The notes below the pieces were generated by a model. It did no database searches. It was not told the origin of the DNA and saw only the letters and a program-made list of their open reading frames with translations. 8,519 nucleotides of DNA from an uncultured Ruminococcus sp. (GTDB lineage: Bacteria > Bacillota > Clostridia > Oscillospirales > Acutalibacteraceae). The position numbers and the translations under genes are program-made. The stretch lies in the NCBI GenBank assembly GCA_902762335.1, contig CACWNZ010000043.1, positions 1-8,519 of the forward strand. Direction: 5' to 3'. This document shows positions 1 to 5,918 of this stretch, in pieces; the stretch's first letter is position 1; each line of letters begins with the position of its first letter.

Positions 1-95
1 GTATTTTTGCCATATTTTCGCCATTTTCACTAAAGAGCTCATTTTTCTTTGTGTTATTGCACGAATATGCTCTTTATAATTTGTCGGTATATCCG
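1..95. other. AT-rich non-coding end of window
   Basis: This stretch lies downstream of the dockerin gene's stop codon and contains no convincing gene. It holds two near-copies of a short motif (gccatattttc at 9-19 and gccattttc at 20-28). It also holds 8-nt inverted arms, taaagagc (31-38) and gctcttta (69-76), separated by a 30-nt loop. Neither has a T-run beside it, so I do not call a terminator here. Confidence 0.5.
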
Positions 96-1424
96 TCAGC
101 TGTAATAGCTCCTGTGCAGGATACACAGATCCCTGATATCTATCAGACCGTCGCCGTTCACGTCTCCTGCATAGCGCGCCGCCTCGCCGAGCTGCTTTTC
201 TCCCGTGAGATGCTTTGCCATTGCCCTGAGATCCGACGTATTGATATTCCCCTCACCCGTCAGATCGCCCGTGATAACTATCGTATAGCTCCCGCCAAGA
301 CTGCCGTCGGGATAATGCTGCAGCTCTGTACCCGTTCCCGTCCGTCCGGCGGTAACTGTCTTGCCTTTATAGTCTTTGAATACAAGCTCTCCCGAATATA
401 CGAGCTCCCTTTTGAGGGCGGCAATGGTCGTTCCCTCCTCAACGCCGAAGATATACCCGCCGCTTATCTCATATCTGCCGCTGCTAAGACCCGATATTAT
501 CGCCGTACTGCTCTGAGAAGGCTCCTCACCGCCGACGCTCTGCTGCTCGTCAACAGGGTCAAAGTCCCCTTTGTCTATGATGATCAGCTCGCCGCCGCAG
601 TATACCGCAAGTCTCTCCCCACTCGATGACAGGAGCTGCGCGCCCTCGGGCAGCGCTTTATGTATTCCCGTCTGTTTTCCGTCCATGCCGAAGCTGAGCA
701 GGCTCTTGCCGTCAAGCGCGTATAGCGCCCCGTGACAGTATACCGTACCTGCATATCCCGTCCGGCAAAGCTCCTCAAAGCCCTTTTCGCCGCTGAAGCC
801 GAACACCCTGCCGCCGCTGTCGCAGTAAATACCTCCGTTACCGACAAACGGAACTGAAGGCACGGGACAGAGCGTTTTTTCTCCGCTGTCAACGGACAGT
901 ACCCCGTCGGCAAGCAGCGCGTACAGTCTGCCGTCATAGACGAAAAGCGCGTTGACACTGCCGCCCGCCGTGATGCTTTCAAAGCCTTCGGTAACGTCAT
1001 CATATATCCTTATGACCCCGTCGTCACGGCTGTCGGTAATATAAAGCCGTCCGCCGCATAAAGCGACGCAGCCGCGCTTCGGAGATACGCCGTCGGCTAT
1101 GAGCATCTGATCGCCTGCCGCAAAGGGATCGAAGACAGCCGCAGAGCCGTCAAAAATACAGACCGCATAGACCTCGTTATCCGAAAAGATAAGCTCCTGC
1201 GCATAAACGCTCTCATGCGCCTCGGTGACCCTTTCGCCGCTTCCGCTTATGCACTTGACCGAAAAGCTGTCGGTCTGCGAGTCAAACAAGTAGAATCTGC
1301 CGTTTTCATCGGGATAGACAGCCGCCGTTTCCTCCGTTCCGTAAGCCCTGCCCGAAATGATAAGTATGAATAAAACCGCAAAACACGCGAGAGTACACGC
1401 CGTCTTTTTTGCTGCCGCCGTCAT
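96..1424 (-). CDS. Secreted beta-propeller-like protein with C-terminal type I dockerin
   Basis: This is a 442-residue exported protein. Residues 1-29 form a signal peptide: Lys6-Lys7, then a hydrophobic core, with likely cleavage after Ala-Tyr-Gly. Residues ~35-285 hold several short repeats of the type G-R/A-L-Y-x-L-x-D/G-G, as in GRLYITDSRDDG, GRLYALLADG, GALYALDGK and GGELIIID, which suggests a beta-propeller. An acidic Ser/Gln-rich linker (~288-308) leads to a small module with EEGTTIAALK and GRTGTGTEL that commonly precedes dockerins in Clostridia. Residues 386-442 are a dockerin with two calcium-loop repeats, GDLTGEGNINTSDL and GDVNGDGLIDIRDL. The second loop is canonical; the first has Thr and Glu at metal-binding positions 3 and 5. 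No catalytic motif is visible, so the propeller may bind carbohydrate or protein. The dockerin could attach it to a cohesin scaffold or simply be a calcium-stabilised module. The ATG at 1424 is preferred over an in-frame TTG at 1439 because GGGGTG precedes it by 5 nt. The dockerin is certain; the propeller is inferred. Confidence 0.85.
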   Translation of the reverse strand: MTAAAKKTACTLACFAVLFILIISGRAYGTEETAAVYPDENGRFYLFDSQTDSFSVKCISGSGERVTEAHESVYAQELIFSDNEVYAVCIFDGSAAVFDPFAAGDQMLIADGVSPKRGCVALCGGRLYITDSRDDGVIRIYDDVTEGFESITAGGSVNALFVYDGRLYALLADGVLSVDSGEKTLCPVPSVPFVGNGGIYCDSGGRVFGFSGEKGFEELCRTGYAGTVYCHGALYALDGKSLLSFGMDGKQTGIHKALPEGAQLLSSSGERLAVYCGGELIIIDKGDFDPVDEQQSVGGEEPSQSSTAIISGLSSGRYEISGGYIFGVEEGTTIAALKRELVYSGELVFKDYKGKTVTAGRTGTGTELQHYPDGSLGGSYTIVITGDLTGEGNINTSDLRAMAKHLTGEKQLGEAARYAGDVNGDGLIDIRDLCILHRSYYS

Positions 1425-1429
1425 AGTAT

Positions 1430-1435
1430 CACCCC
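1430..1435 (-). promoter_or_regulatory. Ribosome binding site of dockerin gene
   Basis: GGGGTG on the minus strand lies 5 nt before the ATG at 1424-1422. It overlaps the codons that would follow the alternative TTG start at 1439-1437, and therefore argues for the ATG. Confidence 0.6.
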
Positions 1436-1456
1436 GCAAATATATCCTTTTATACT

Positions 1457-1485
1457 ATTATAGCCTATCTGCGGCGGCATTACAT
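1457..1485 (-). promoter_or_regulatory. Candidate promoter of dockerin gene
   Basis: A perfect TATAAT occupies 1462-1457 on the minus strand. The hexamer 17 nt upstream (ATGTAA, 1485-1480) matches the -35 consensus at only three positions, so activity may need an activator. The predicted start near 1450 would leave a leader of about 25 nt. The divergent gene has its own promoter 115 nt away. Confidence 0.4.
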
Positions 1486-1599
1486 CTACAAAAGCATTCA
1501 CATTTATACCGCTCTGCCGCCTCCTCACCGTAAAACCTCACAACATTAAAAAGCCCGCTGAAAATACTTAATGCAAAACAGAGAATAATCAGCCTTTTC

Positions 1600-1628
1600 T
1601 TGAAAATCAAAAATCGCTGTGTTATAAT
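1600..1628 (+). promoter_or_regulatory. Sigma-A promoter of CofE-like gene
   Basis: TTGAAA (1600-1605), a 17-nt spacer and TATAAT (1623-1628) form a near-consensus promoter. TGT directly before the -10 supplies an extended -10 TGn element. Transcription would begin near 1635, giving a 5' leader of about 64 nt. This position rules out in-frame start codons before 1635 and sets the gene start at 1699. Confidence 0.8.
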
Positions 1629-1698
1629 GACAATGTTCAAAAAGGGTAAAATAGCAGGCAGTGTTTCTTTATTTTATAAAAGAGGGGATATTCAGACC

Positions 1699-2427
1699 AT
1701 GGAATACTCAATGAATGAAGGAAAACGGGTAGAAATAGAGGTAGACGGAAAGCTCTACAAGAGAAAGGCAATAAAGACCCATTTTGTTAAGCAGGGCGAA
1801 TCCTACATCGATATAATGAACAAATACGTCGTACCGTGCTACAGCGAGGGCGACTTCATCTCCATAAGCGAAAAGATAATAGCTCTGTGTCAGAACAGAG
1901 TAGTCAAGCGCGAGGATATAAAAATAGGCTTCTGGGCCAAGTTCCTCTCCAAGTTCGCCTCTCACCCCGACACGGGCGTAGGCGTAGGCGAGACCATAAA
2001 AATGCAGTACGCTATAGATAAGGTAGGTCTGCCCAAGGTGCTGTGGGCGGCATTCTGCAGTGCGGTAACAAAGCCCTTCGGCAGAAGAGGCGTTTTCTAT
2101 GAGATAGTCGGCGAAGAGGTAGCAGGTCTTGACGGCTTTTACGACCACGTATGGACAGAGTACCGTGACATCGGTATTGAGATGCCCGCAAACCCCACGG
2201 GCGTATGCAACGAGATAAAGGAAAAATGCGGCGTATCCTGTATGCTCGTTGATGCAAACGATCTCGGACAGGAGATACTCGGATTTTCCGACGACCTCAA
2301 GGATATGGAAGGCAAGCTCAAGGAGTTCATCAAGGACAATCCCGCAGGTCAGGGGCAGGAGACTACCCCCATTATCCTCATGCACCCCGCCGGTACCTCC
2401 GAAACAACAGAAGCAGCAGCGGAATAA
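1699..2427 (+). CDS. CofE-like F420-0:L-glutamate ligase family protein
   Basis: This is a 242-residue cytosolic protein with no signal peptide or membrane segment. It resembles the CofE family, whose archetype adds glutamate to coenzyme F420-0 using GTP. Features visible are GDFISISEKIIALCQNR (51-67), matching the family's 'GD...SEKI...GR' region, then GFWAKFLSKFAS (77-88). A central Gly-rich stretch (GVGVGET, 93-99) is followed by RRGVFYEIVGEEVAGLDG (129-146). Near the C-terminus, IGIEMPANPTGVCNEIKEKCG (158-178) precedes CMLVDANDLGQEILG (181-195). The last ~25 residues (AGQGQETTP onward) are a low-complexity tail. I chose the ATG at 1699 because the promoter fires near 1635 and AGAGGGG (1681-1687) lies 11 nt ahead; ATG 1711 is a less likely alternative without its own binding site. 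Oscillospiraceae are not known to make F420, so the real substrate is probably another carboxylate acceptor. Family assignment is fairly sure; function is unknown. Confidence 0.8.
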   Translation: MEYSMNEGKRVEIEVDGKLYKRKAIKTHFVKQGESYIDIMNKYVVPCYSEGDFISISEKIIALCQNRVVKREDIKIGFWAKFLSKFASHPDTGVGVGETIKMQYAIDKVGLPKVLWAAFCSAVTKPFGRRGVFYEIVGEEVAGLDGFYDHVWTEYRDIGIEMPANPTGVCNEIKEKCGVSCMLVDANDLGQEILGFSDDLKDMEGKLKEFIKDNPAGQGQETTPIILMHPAGTSETTEAAAE

Positions 2428-2444
2428 GACCAACAAGATAATAT

Positions 2445-2485
2445 GCCCCCGTACGGACTTAAAAAGCGGTCCGTACGGGGGCTTT
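2445..2485. terminator. Rho-independent terminator between convergent genes
   Basis: GCCCCCGTACGGAC (2445-2458) pairs perfectly with GTCCGTACGGGGGC (2469-2482) across a 10-nt loop. TTTGTTC follows on the plus strand, so it most likely ends the CofE-like transcript, whose stop codon is 17 nt upstream. In the other direction the alarmone synthetase stops only 5 nt before the stem, but the following sequence (ATATTATC) is a poor U-tract. It may work in both directions with unequal efficiency. Confidence 0.8.
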
Positions 2486-2487
2486 GT

Positions 2488-3216
2488 TCAGTTATCAAGA
2501 AGATAGTTCCTTATCATCTGCATTCTGCCGTCAAGCGCGGCGCTCGCATCGGCGCAGTCGGTAAGTTCCTTAGTGAGCATCTCAAGCTTTTCGGGCGAAA
2601 TGCTCTTTTTGTATTTGAGCTTATGCTCAAGACTTGCCCAGAAATCCATTGCAATGGTCCTGAGCTGCACCTCGACCTTGACTTCCTTCCTTTCGTTCTC
2701 AAGGAATATCGGCACGGATACGATAAGGTGCAGGCTTCTGTAGCCGCTGGGCTTAGGATCCTTTATATAGTCCTTCTTGCTTATCAGCGTTATGTCGTCC
2801 TGCTGCAAAAGACAGTTTGCAAGTCTGTATATATCATCTACAAAGGAGCATATCACCCTGACTCCCGCTATGTCGTTGATATTCTCCTCAATGGCTTCAA
2901 GGGTCTTGGGCAGCTTTTTTCTTATAAGCTTGCGCAGGATGCTGTCATAGTCCTTTACCCTGCTCTTTATGGTTTCTATCGGGTTGCCGTCGTACTTCAG
3001 CGAGAACTGCTCGTTGAGCACCTTGAATTTTGTCTCTATCTCCATAATGGCGCAGCTGTAATTTGCAAAGAACTGTTCAACGGGAGTTATATGCTCCTGC
3101 ACGAGATCGAGCAGCTTTTCCTCGTTGAAGCTCAGTTCCCTTGTAAATCTGACTATCTCCATTGCCACCTTGTCGGGAGACGGCGCTTCTGCGTGGAATA
3201 CGTTTTCTTCAGGCAT
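2488..3216 (-). CDS. Small alarmone synthetase, RelP/RelQ type GTP pyrophosphokinase
   Basis: This 242-residue cytosolic enzyme should transfer pyrophosphate from ATP to GDP or GTP to make (p)ppGpp. The single RelA/SpoT synthetase domain is complete: SRVKDYDSILRK (85-96, ATP-binding), DIAGVRVI with Asp115 (metal-binding), KDYIKDPKPSGYRSLHLIV (148-166, with the GDP/GTP-stacking Tyr159), and VEVQLRTIAMDFWASLEHKL (181-200, catalytic Glu182). There is no HD hydrolase, TGS or ACT domain, so it synthesises only. It is about 30 residues longer than Bacillus RelQ, mainly through a charged N-terminal extension (1-35). The C-terminus (ELTDCADASAALDGRMQMIR) is the usual helical SAS tail. RelP and RelQ cannot be separated by eye. 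The start is firm: AAGGAGGT lies 6 nt upstream. It lies 34 nt downstream of copA on the same strand and probably shares its transcript, so it may respond to whatever induces copper export. Confidence 0.95.
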   Translation of the reverse strand: MPEENVFHAEAPSPDKVAMEIVRFTRELSFNEEKLLDLVQEHITPVEQFFANYSCAIMEIETKFKVLNEQFSLKYDGNPIETIKSRVKDYDSILRKLIRKKLPKTLEAIEENINDIAGVRVICSFVDDIYRLANCLLQQDDITLISKKDYIKDPKPSGYRSLHLIVSVPIFLENERKEVKVEVQLRTIAMDFWASLEHKLKYKKSISPEKLEMLTKELTDCADASAALDGRMQMIRNYLLDN

Positions 3217-3222
3217 CGTTTT

Positions 3223-3230
3223 ACCTCCTT
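3223..3230 (-). promoter_or_regulatory. Strong ribosome binding site of alarmone synthetase
   Basis: AAGGAGGT (3230-3223) is a full anti-Shine-Dalgarno match placed 6 nt before ATG 3216. It is the strongest binding site in the window and directly abuts the 3' arm of the hairpin at 3231-3247. Confidence 0.85.
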
Positions 3231-3247
3231 TTCCGCTTTGCGCGGAA
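3231..3247 (-). other. Short hairpin between copA stop and relQ-type gene
   Basis: TTCCGC (3231-3236) and GCGGAA (3242-3247) form a perfect 6-bp stem with a 5-nt loop. It sits between the copA stop codon (3251-3253) and the downstream ribosome binding site, which begins at the next base. There is no U-tract, so it is unlikely to terminate. It could protect a processed 3' end or tune translation of the downstream gene. Confidence 0.4.
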
Positions 3248-3250
3248 CGC

Positions 3251-3460
3251 TTATTTTATACCCGTCACCTTGTAGTCCCTGTCCTCTACCGCTTTTCTGA
3301 GCGCCTCGTCCGGCACCTCCGCCGAAAGTCTTACTACGGCGCAGCCCTTTTCGTGGCTTGCCTGCGCGCTCTCTACGCCCTCTACTGCCTCAAGCGCCTT
3401 TTTTACGCTCGCCTCACAGTGCGAGCACATCATTCCTTCAATAGCTATGGTCTTTTCCAT
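3251..3460 (-). CDS. Possible internally initiated CopZ-like copper chaperone (in frame within copA)
   Basis: An ATG at 3460-3458 inside copA, in the same reading frame, lies 8 nt after GGAGG (3473-3469). Initiation there would give a 69-residue protein that begins MEKTIAIEGMMCSHC and ends at the copA stop. It would be a complete HMA fold: beta strand TIAIEG, the CxxC metal site, a helix, a second strand GVESAQASH and the final DYKVTG strand. This is the length of free CopZ/Atx1 chaperones, which deliver Cu(I) to CopA. The binding site and ATG fall exactly at the domain boundary. The coincidence suggests either dual production of ATPase and chaperone or a recent copA-copZ fusion that kept the copZ start. 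Separate production is inferred, not shown. Confidence 0.4.
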   Translation of the reverse strand: MEKTIAIEGMMCSHCEASVKKALEAVEGVESAQASHEKGCAVVRLSAEVPDEALRKAVEDRDYKVTGIK

Positions 3461-5791
3461 TGTTGTTGCCTCCGTTTTCTGTGTGATATTATCAATAAGC
3501 CCGTCAAGCTCTTCAGCTCTGAGCGAATTTTTCCTGCGTTTATCGCGCCTTGTGTCAAACAGTTTGAACGCGTTGAGCCTGAGAGCGTTCGTTATGACGA
3601 ATACGCTCGAAAGGCTCATTGCCGCCGCCCCGAGCATAGGGCTCATGCTTATTCCCGCAAAGGAAAACGCCCCCGCCGCCGCAGGTATCAGCAGTACGTT
3701 GTAAAACAGCGCCCAAAAGAGATTCTGCTTTATATTCCTGTAGGTCTGCGCCGATAGTCTGACCGCCGCAGCCGCATCGGTGAGTCTGCTTTTCATGAGT
3801 ACGGCATCGGCGGCATCAACGGCAATATCCGTTCCCGCGCCTATGGCTATACCGACGTCCGCCACGGTAAGCGCAGGCGCATCGTTTATACCGTCGCCTA
3901 CCATTATTACCCTGCCCTTTTCGTGAAGTCTGCGTACAACGTCCGCCTTTCCGTCGGGTCTTACCCCCGGAATGATCCTGTCGACACCCGCCTGCGACGC
4001 TATTGCCTTTGCTGCGCCCGCGTTATCGCCCGTGAGCATTATAACGAATATTCCCCTGCTGCGAAGCTCCTTTACCGCCTGCGCCGACTCCTTCTTTATA
4101 GTATCCGCCGCCGCTATGCAGCCGAGAACGCAGTCCTCCTCCGCAAAGAGCATGACCGTCTTTCCCTGCGACGAAAGCTCGTCAACGGTCTTGAGCATTT
4201 CGCCGCTTATCTCCGCCGTTTCCGATATGAGCTCCGCGCTGCCGCCGCAGATCCTTTTGCCGTCAAGCACGGCTCTCATTCCTCTGCCGCCGAGCTCCGC
4301 AAGCCCGGTAACGTCGGCAGGCTCTATGCCGTGTTCTGCCGCGAAGGCACTCACCGCCTGCGCAAGCGGGTGCGAGCTTTTAGCCTCAAGAGCCGCCGCG
4401 ACCCTTAACAGCCTGTCCTTATTCCCGACAGGTATCACGTCGGTAACGATGGGCTTTCCCTCAGTGACCGTACCTGTTTTATCCAGAACGACTATCTGCG
4501 CCCTGCCCGTCTCCTGAAGCGCGCCTGCGTTTTTGAACAGAATACCGTTTTTTGCCCCGACTCCGCTGCCCACCATGATCGCAACGGGGGTAGCAAGCCC
4601 GAGGGCGCACGGACACGAGACAACGAGCACGCATATCCCCCTTGCAAGCGCGGTACCGGCATTTGCGCCGCACAGAAGCCATATCGCTGCGGTCATTATC
4701 GCAAGTATTATCACCGCAGGCACAAAAAAGAGGGATATTCTGTCTGCAAGTCTTGCAACGGGCGCCTTCGTTGCCGCCGCATCGCTGACCATTGCTATTA
4801 TCTCGGAAAGGGTCGTATCCTCGCCCACCCTTTCGGCGCGGCACTTAAGATGCCCCGTCAGGTCCGTAGCTGCGGATGTCACCGAGCTGCCCGGGGTCTT
4901 TTCAACGGGAATGCTCTCTCCCGTAAGCGCCGATTCGTCCACAGAGGCGCTGCCCTCAAGAACGACACCGTCCACAGGTATGCTCCCGCCCGCTCTGACT
5001 ATAAATATATCGCCCCGCCTGACCTCCTCGACAGGAACGCTTACCTCCTTGCCGTCTCTTAAAAGAACGGCGTTCTTCGGCGCAAGCTCCATAAGCCCCT
5101 TCAGCGCGCTCGTCGTTTTTCCCTTGGAATACGACTCGAGGGTCTTGCCTACTGTTATCAGCGTCAGTATCATCGCGGCGCTCTCAAAATAAAGATCATG
5201 CATAAGGCTCATGGCATATTCCGCCTGACCGTCACGCGCGGCGGCGCTCATCATAAGCAGTACCACCGTACTGTAGCCGAACGAAACGCCCGAGCCAATG
5301 GCTATAAGCGTATCCATATTAGGAGAAAGCTTTGTCAGTCCCTTTGCCCCGCTTATGAAGAATTTTCGGTTTATCACTATTATTATACCCGACAGTATGA
5401 GCTGTATTATCCCCTGTCCTACGCAGTTTTCTTCAAGAACGGGCGGCACGGGAAAGCCGAGCATGGTAACGCCCATTGAGAAATACATGAGCATGACCAG
5501 AAATACCGATGAAAAGATAAGTCTCTTTATCAGTAAGGGCGTTTCTCTATCTGTAAGCGCGTCTTCCCCTGAGACCGTCCCTTTTTTGTCTCTGTTCTTT
5601 GGTCTTGCGCCGTAACCTGCCTTTTCTACTGCCTTTATCACAGCTTCATCAGAAGCGCTGCCCTCAATGCCCATGGAATTCGTCAGCAGATTCACCGAGC
5701 ACGAGGTCACGCCGTCAAGCTCCGATACTGCCCTTTCTACCCTCGCCTGACAGGCGGCGCAGCTCATTCCCGTTACCTCATAATGCTTCAT
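3251..5791 (-). CDS. copA: Copper-exporting P1B-type ATPase with N- and C-terminal metal-binding domains
   Basis: This 846-residue membrane protein uses ATP to pump Cu(I) out of the cytoplasm. An N-terminal HMA domain carries GMSCAAC (Cys11, Cys14). Transmembrane helices occupy ~90-110, 127-142, 160-182 and 203-217. The actuator domain has TGES (290-293), and two helices around 355-410 include the transport motif CPC (393-395). The phosphorylation site is DKTGT with Asp437; Ser473-His474-Pro475... (SSHPLAQA) marks the nucleotide-binding domain; TGDN and GDGINDAP (632-639) complete the hinge. The last helices carry Tyr697-Asn698 and MSLSS (725-729), the Cu(I)-site residues of CopA rather than of Zn/Cd pumps. 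Unusually, a charged linker (~745-777) leads to a second HMA domain (778-846) with GMMCSHC (Cys789, Cys792), equivalent to a fused CopZ. The ATG at 5791 starts just before the HMA fold; GAGGGGG lies about 9 nt upstream. It is followed at 34 nt by the alarmone synthetase. Confidence 0.97.
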   Translation of the reverse strand: MKHYEVTGMSCAACQARVERAVSELDGVTSCSVNLLTNSMGIEGSASDEAVIKAVEKAGYGARPKNRDKKGTVSGEDALTDRETPLLIKRLIFSSVFLVMLMYFSMGVTMLGFPVPPVLEENCVGQGIIQLILSGIIIVINRKFFISGAKGLTKLSPNMDTLIAIGSGVSFGYSTVVLLMMSAAARDGQAEYAMSLMHDLYFESAAMILTLITVGKTLESYSKGKTTSALKGLMELAPKNAVLLRDGKEVSVPVEEVRRGDIFIVRAGGSIPVDGVVLEGSASVDESALTGESIPVEKTPGSSVTSAATDLTGHLKCRAERVGEDTTLSEIIAMVSDAAATKAPVARLADRISLFFVPAVIILAIMTAAIWLLCGANAGTALARGICVLVVSCPCALGLATPVAIMVGSGVGAKNGILFKNAGALQETGRAQIVVLDKTGTVTEGKPIVTDVIPVGNKDRLLRVAAALEAKSSHPLAQAVSAFAAEHGIEPADVTGLAELGGRGMRAVLDGKRICGGSAELISETAEISGEMLKTVDELSSQGKTVMLFAEEDCVLGCIAAADTIKKESAQAVKELRSRGIFVIMLTGDNAGAAKAIASQAGVDRIIPGVRPDGKADVVRRLHEKGRVIMVGDGINDAPALTVADVGIAIGAGTDIAVDAADAVLMKSRLTDAAAAVRLSAQTYRNIKQNLFWALFYNVLLIPAAAGAFSFAGISMSPMLGAAAMSLSSVFVITNALRLNAFKLFDTRRDKRRKNSLRAEELDGLIDNITQKTEATTMEKTIAIEGMMCSHCEASVKKALEAVEGVESAQASHEKGCAVVRLSAEVPDEALRKAVEDRDYKVTGIK
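3469..3473 (-). promoter_or_regulatory. Internal ribosome binding site within copA
   Basis: GGAGG (3473-3469) falls in the linker codons for Thr-Glu-Ala-Thr-Thr, 8 nt before the internal ATG at 3460. It is ideally placed for starting the C-terminal chaperone domain as a separate protein. Confidence 0.45.
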
Positions 5792-5823
5792 TCTTCCGCG
5801 CCCCCTCGGTACCGTTCGTTTGC

Positions 5824-5848
5824 CGCCGTATTATAATATTTCACGGCG
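5824..5848 (-). promoter_or_regulatory. Candidate copA promoter -10 inside an inverted repeat
   Basis: On the minus strand TATAAT (5835-5830) lies about 40 nt ahead of the copA start. It is enclosed by a perfect 6-bp inverted repeat, CGCCGT (5824-5829) and ACGGCG (5843-5848), with centres 19 bp apart. No -35 hexamer is recognisable at 16-19 nt. The arrangement could be a regulator-binding operator over the -10, as expected for a copper-responsive gene, but it does not match the CopY TACAnnTGTA site or a clear CsoR site. Confidence 0.3.
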
Positions 5849-5877
5849 ATATGGATTTATACTTTTTGCTTATGAAT

Positions 5878-5907
5878 TGCGGACACAGCACTGCTGCCGT
5901 GTCCGCA
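5878..5907 (-). terminator. Hairpin after the foldase lipoprotein gene
   Basis: TGCGGACAC (5878-5886) pairs with GTGTCCGCA (5899-5907) in a perfect 9-bp stem with a 12-nt loop. It starts 12 nt after the stop codon of the lipoprotein gene. The sequence after it on the minus strand (AATTCATAAGC) is not a good U-tract, so it may be a weak terminator that lets some transcription through into copA, or a 3'-end stabiliser. Confidence 0.45.
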
Positions 5908-5918
5908 TCCGGTCTGTT

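Noticed and set aside
31..76. 8-nt inverted arms as terminator of the dockerin gene
   Set aside because: The loop is 30 nt, the stem is AT-rich and no T-run follows on either strand.
1458..1640. 60-codon minus-strand frame in the divergent intergenic region
   Set aside because: It overlaps both promoters, has no good ribosome binding site and no recognisable features beyond a hydrophobic stretch from AT-rich DNA.
1600..1698. N-terminal extension of the CofE-like protein from TTG 1600 or ATG 1627/1633
   Set aside because: The TTG is part of the -35 element and both ATGs precede or overlap the predicted transcription start; the extra residues do not resemble the family.
1708..2436. 242-codon open frame on the minus strand opposite the CofE-like gene
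   Set aside because: It mirrors a gene with clear family blocks, its translation has no recognisable domain, and no promoter or ribosome binding site precedes it.
2443..3300. 285-codon open frame on the plus strand opposite the alarmone synthetase
   Set aside because: It begins inside the terminator hairpin, runs antisense to an unmistakable RelA/SpoT-domain gene, and reads as low-information sequence; it is an artefact of codon bias.
3125..5615. Several long plus-strand open frames opposite copA
   Set aside because: All are antisense to the complete CopA reading frame, whose every catalytic motif is present; none has a credible initiation site or domain.
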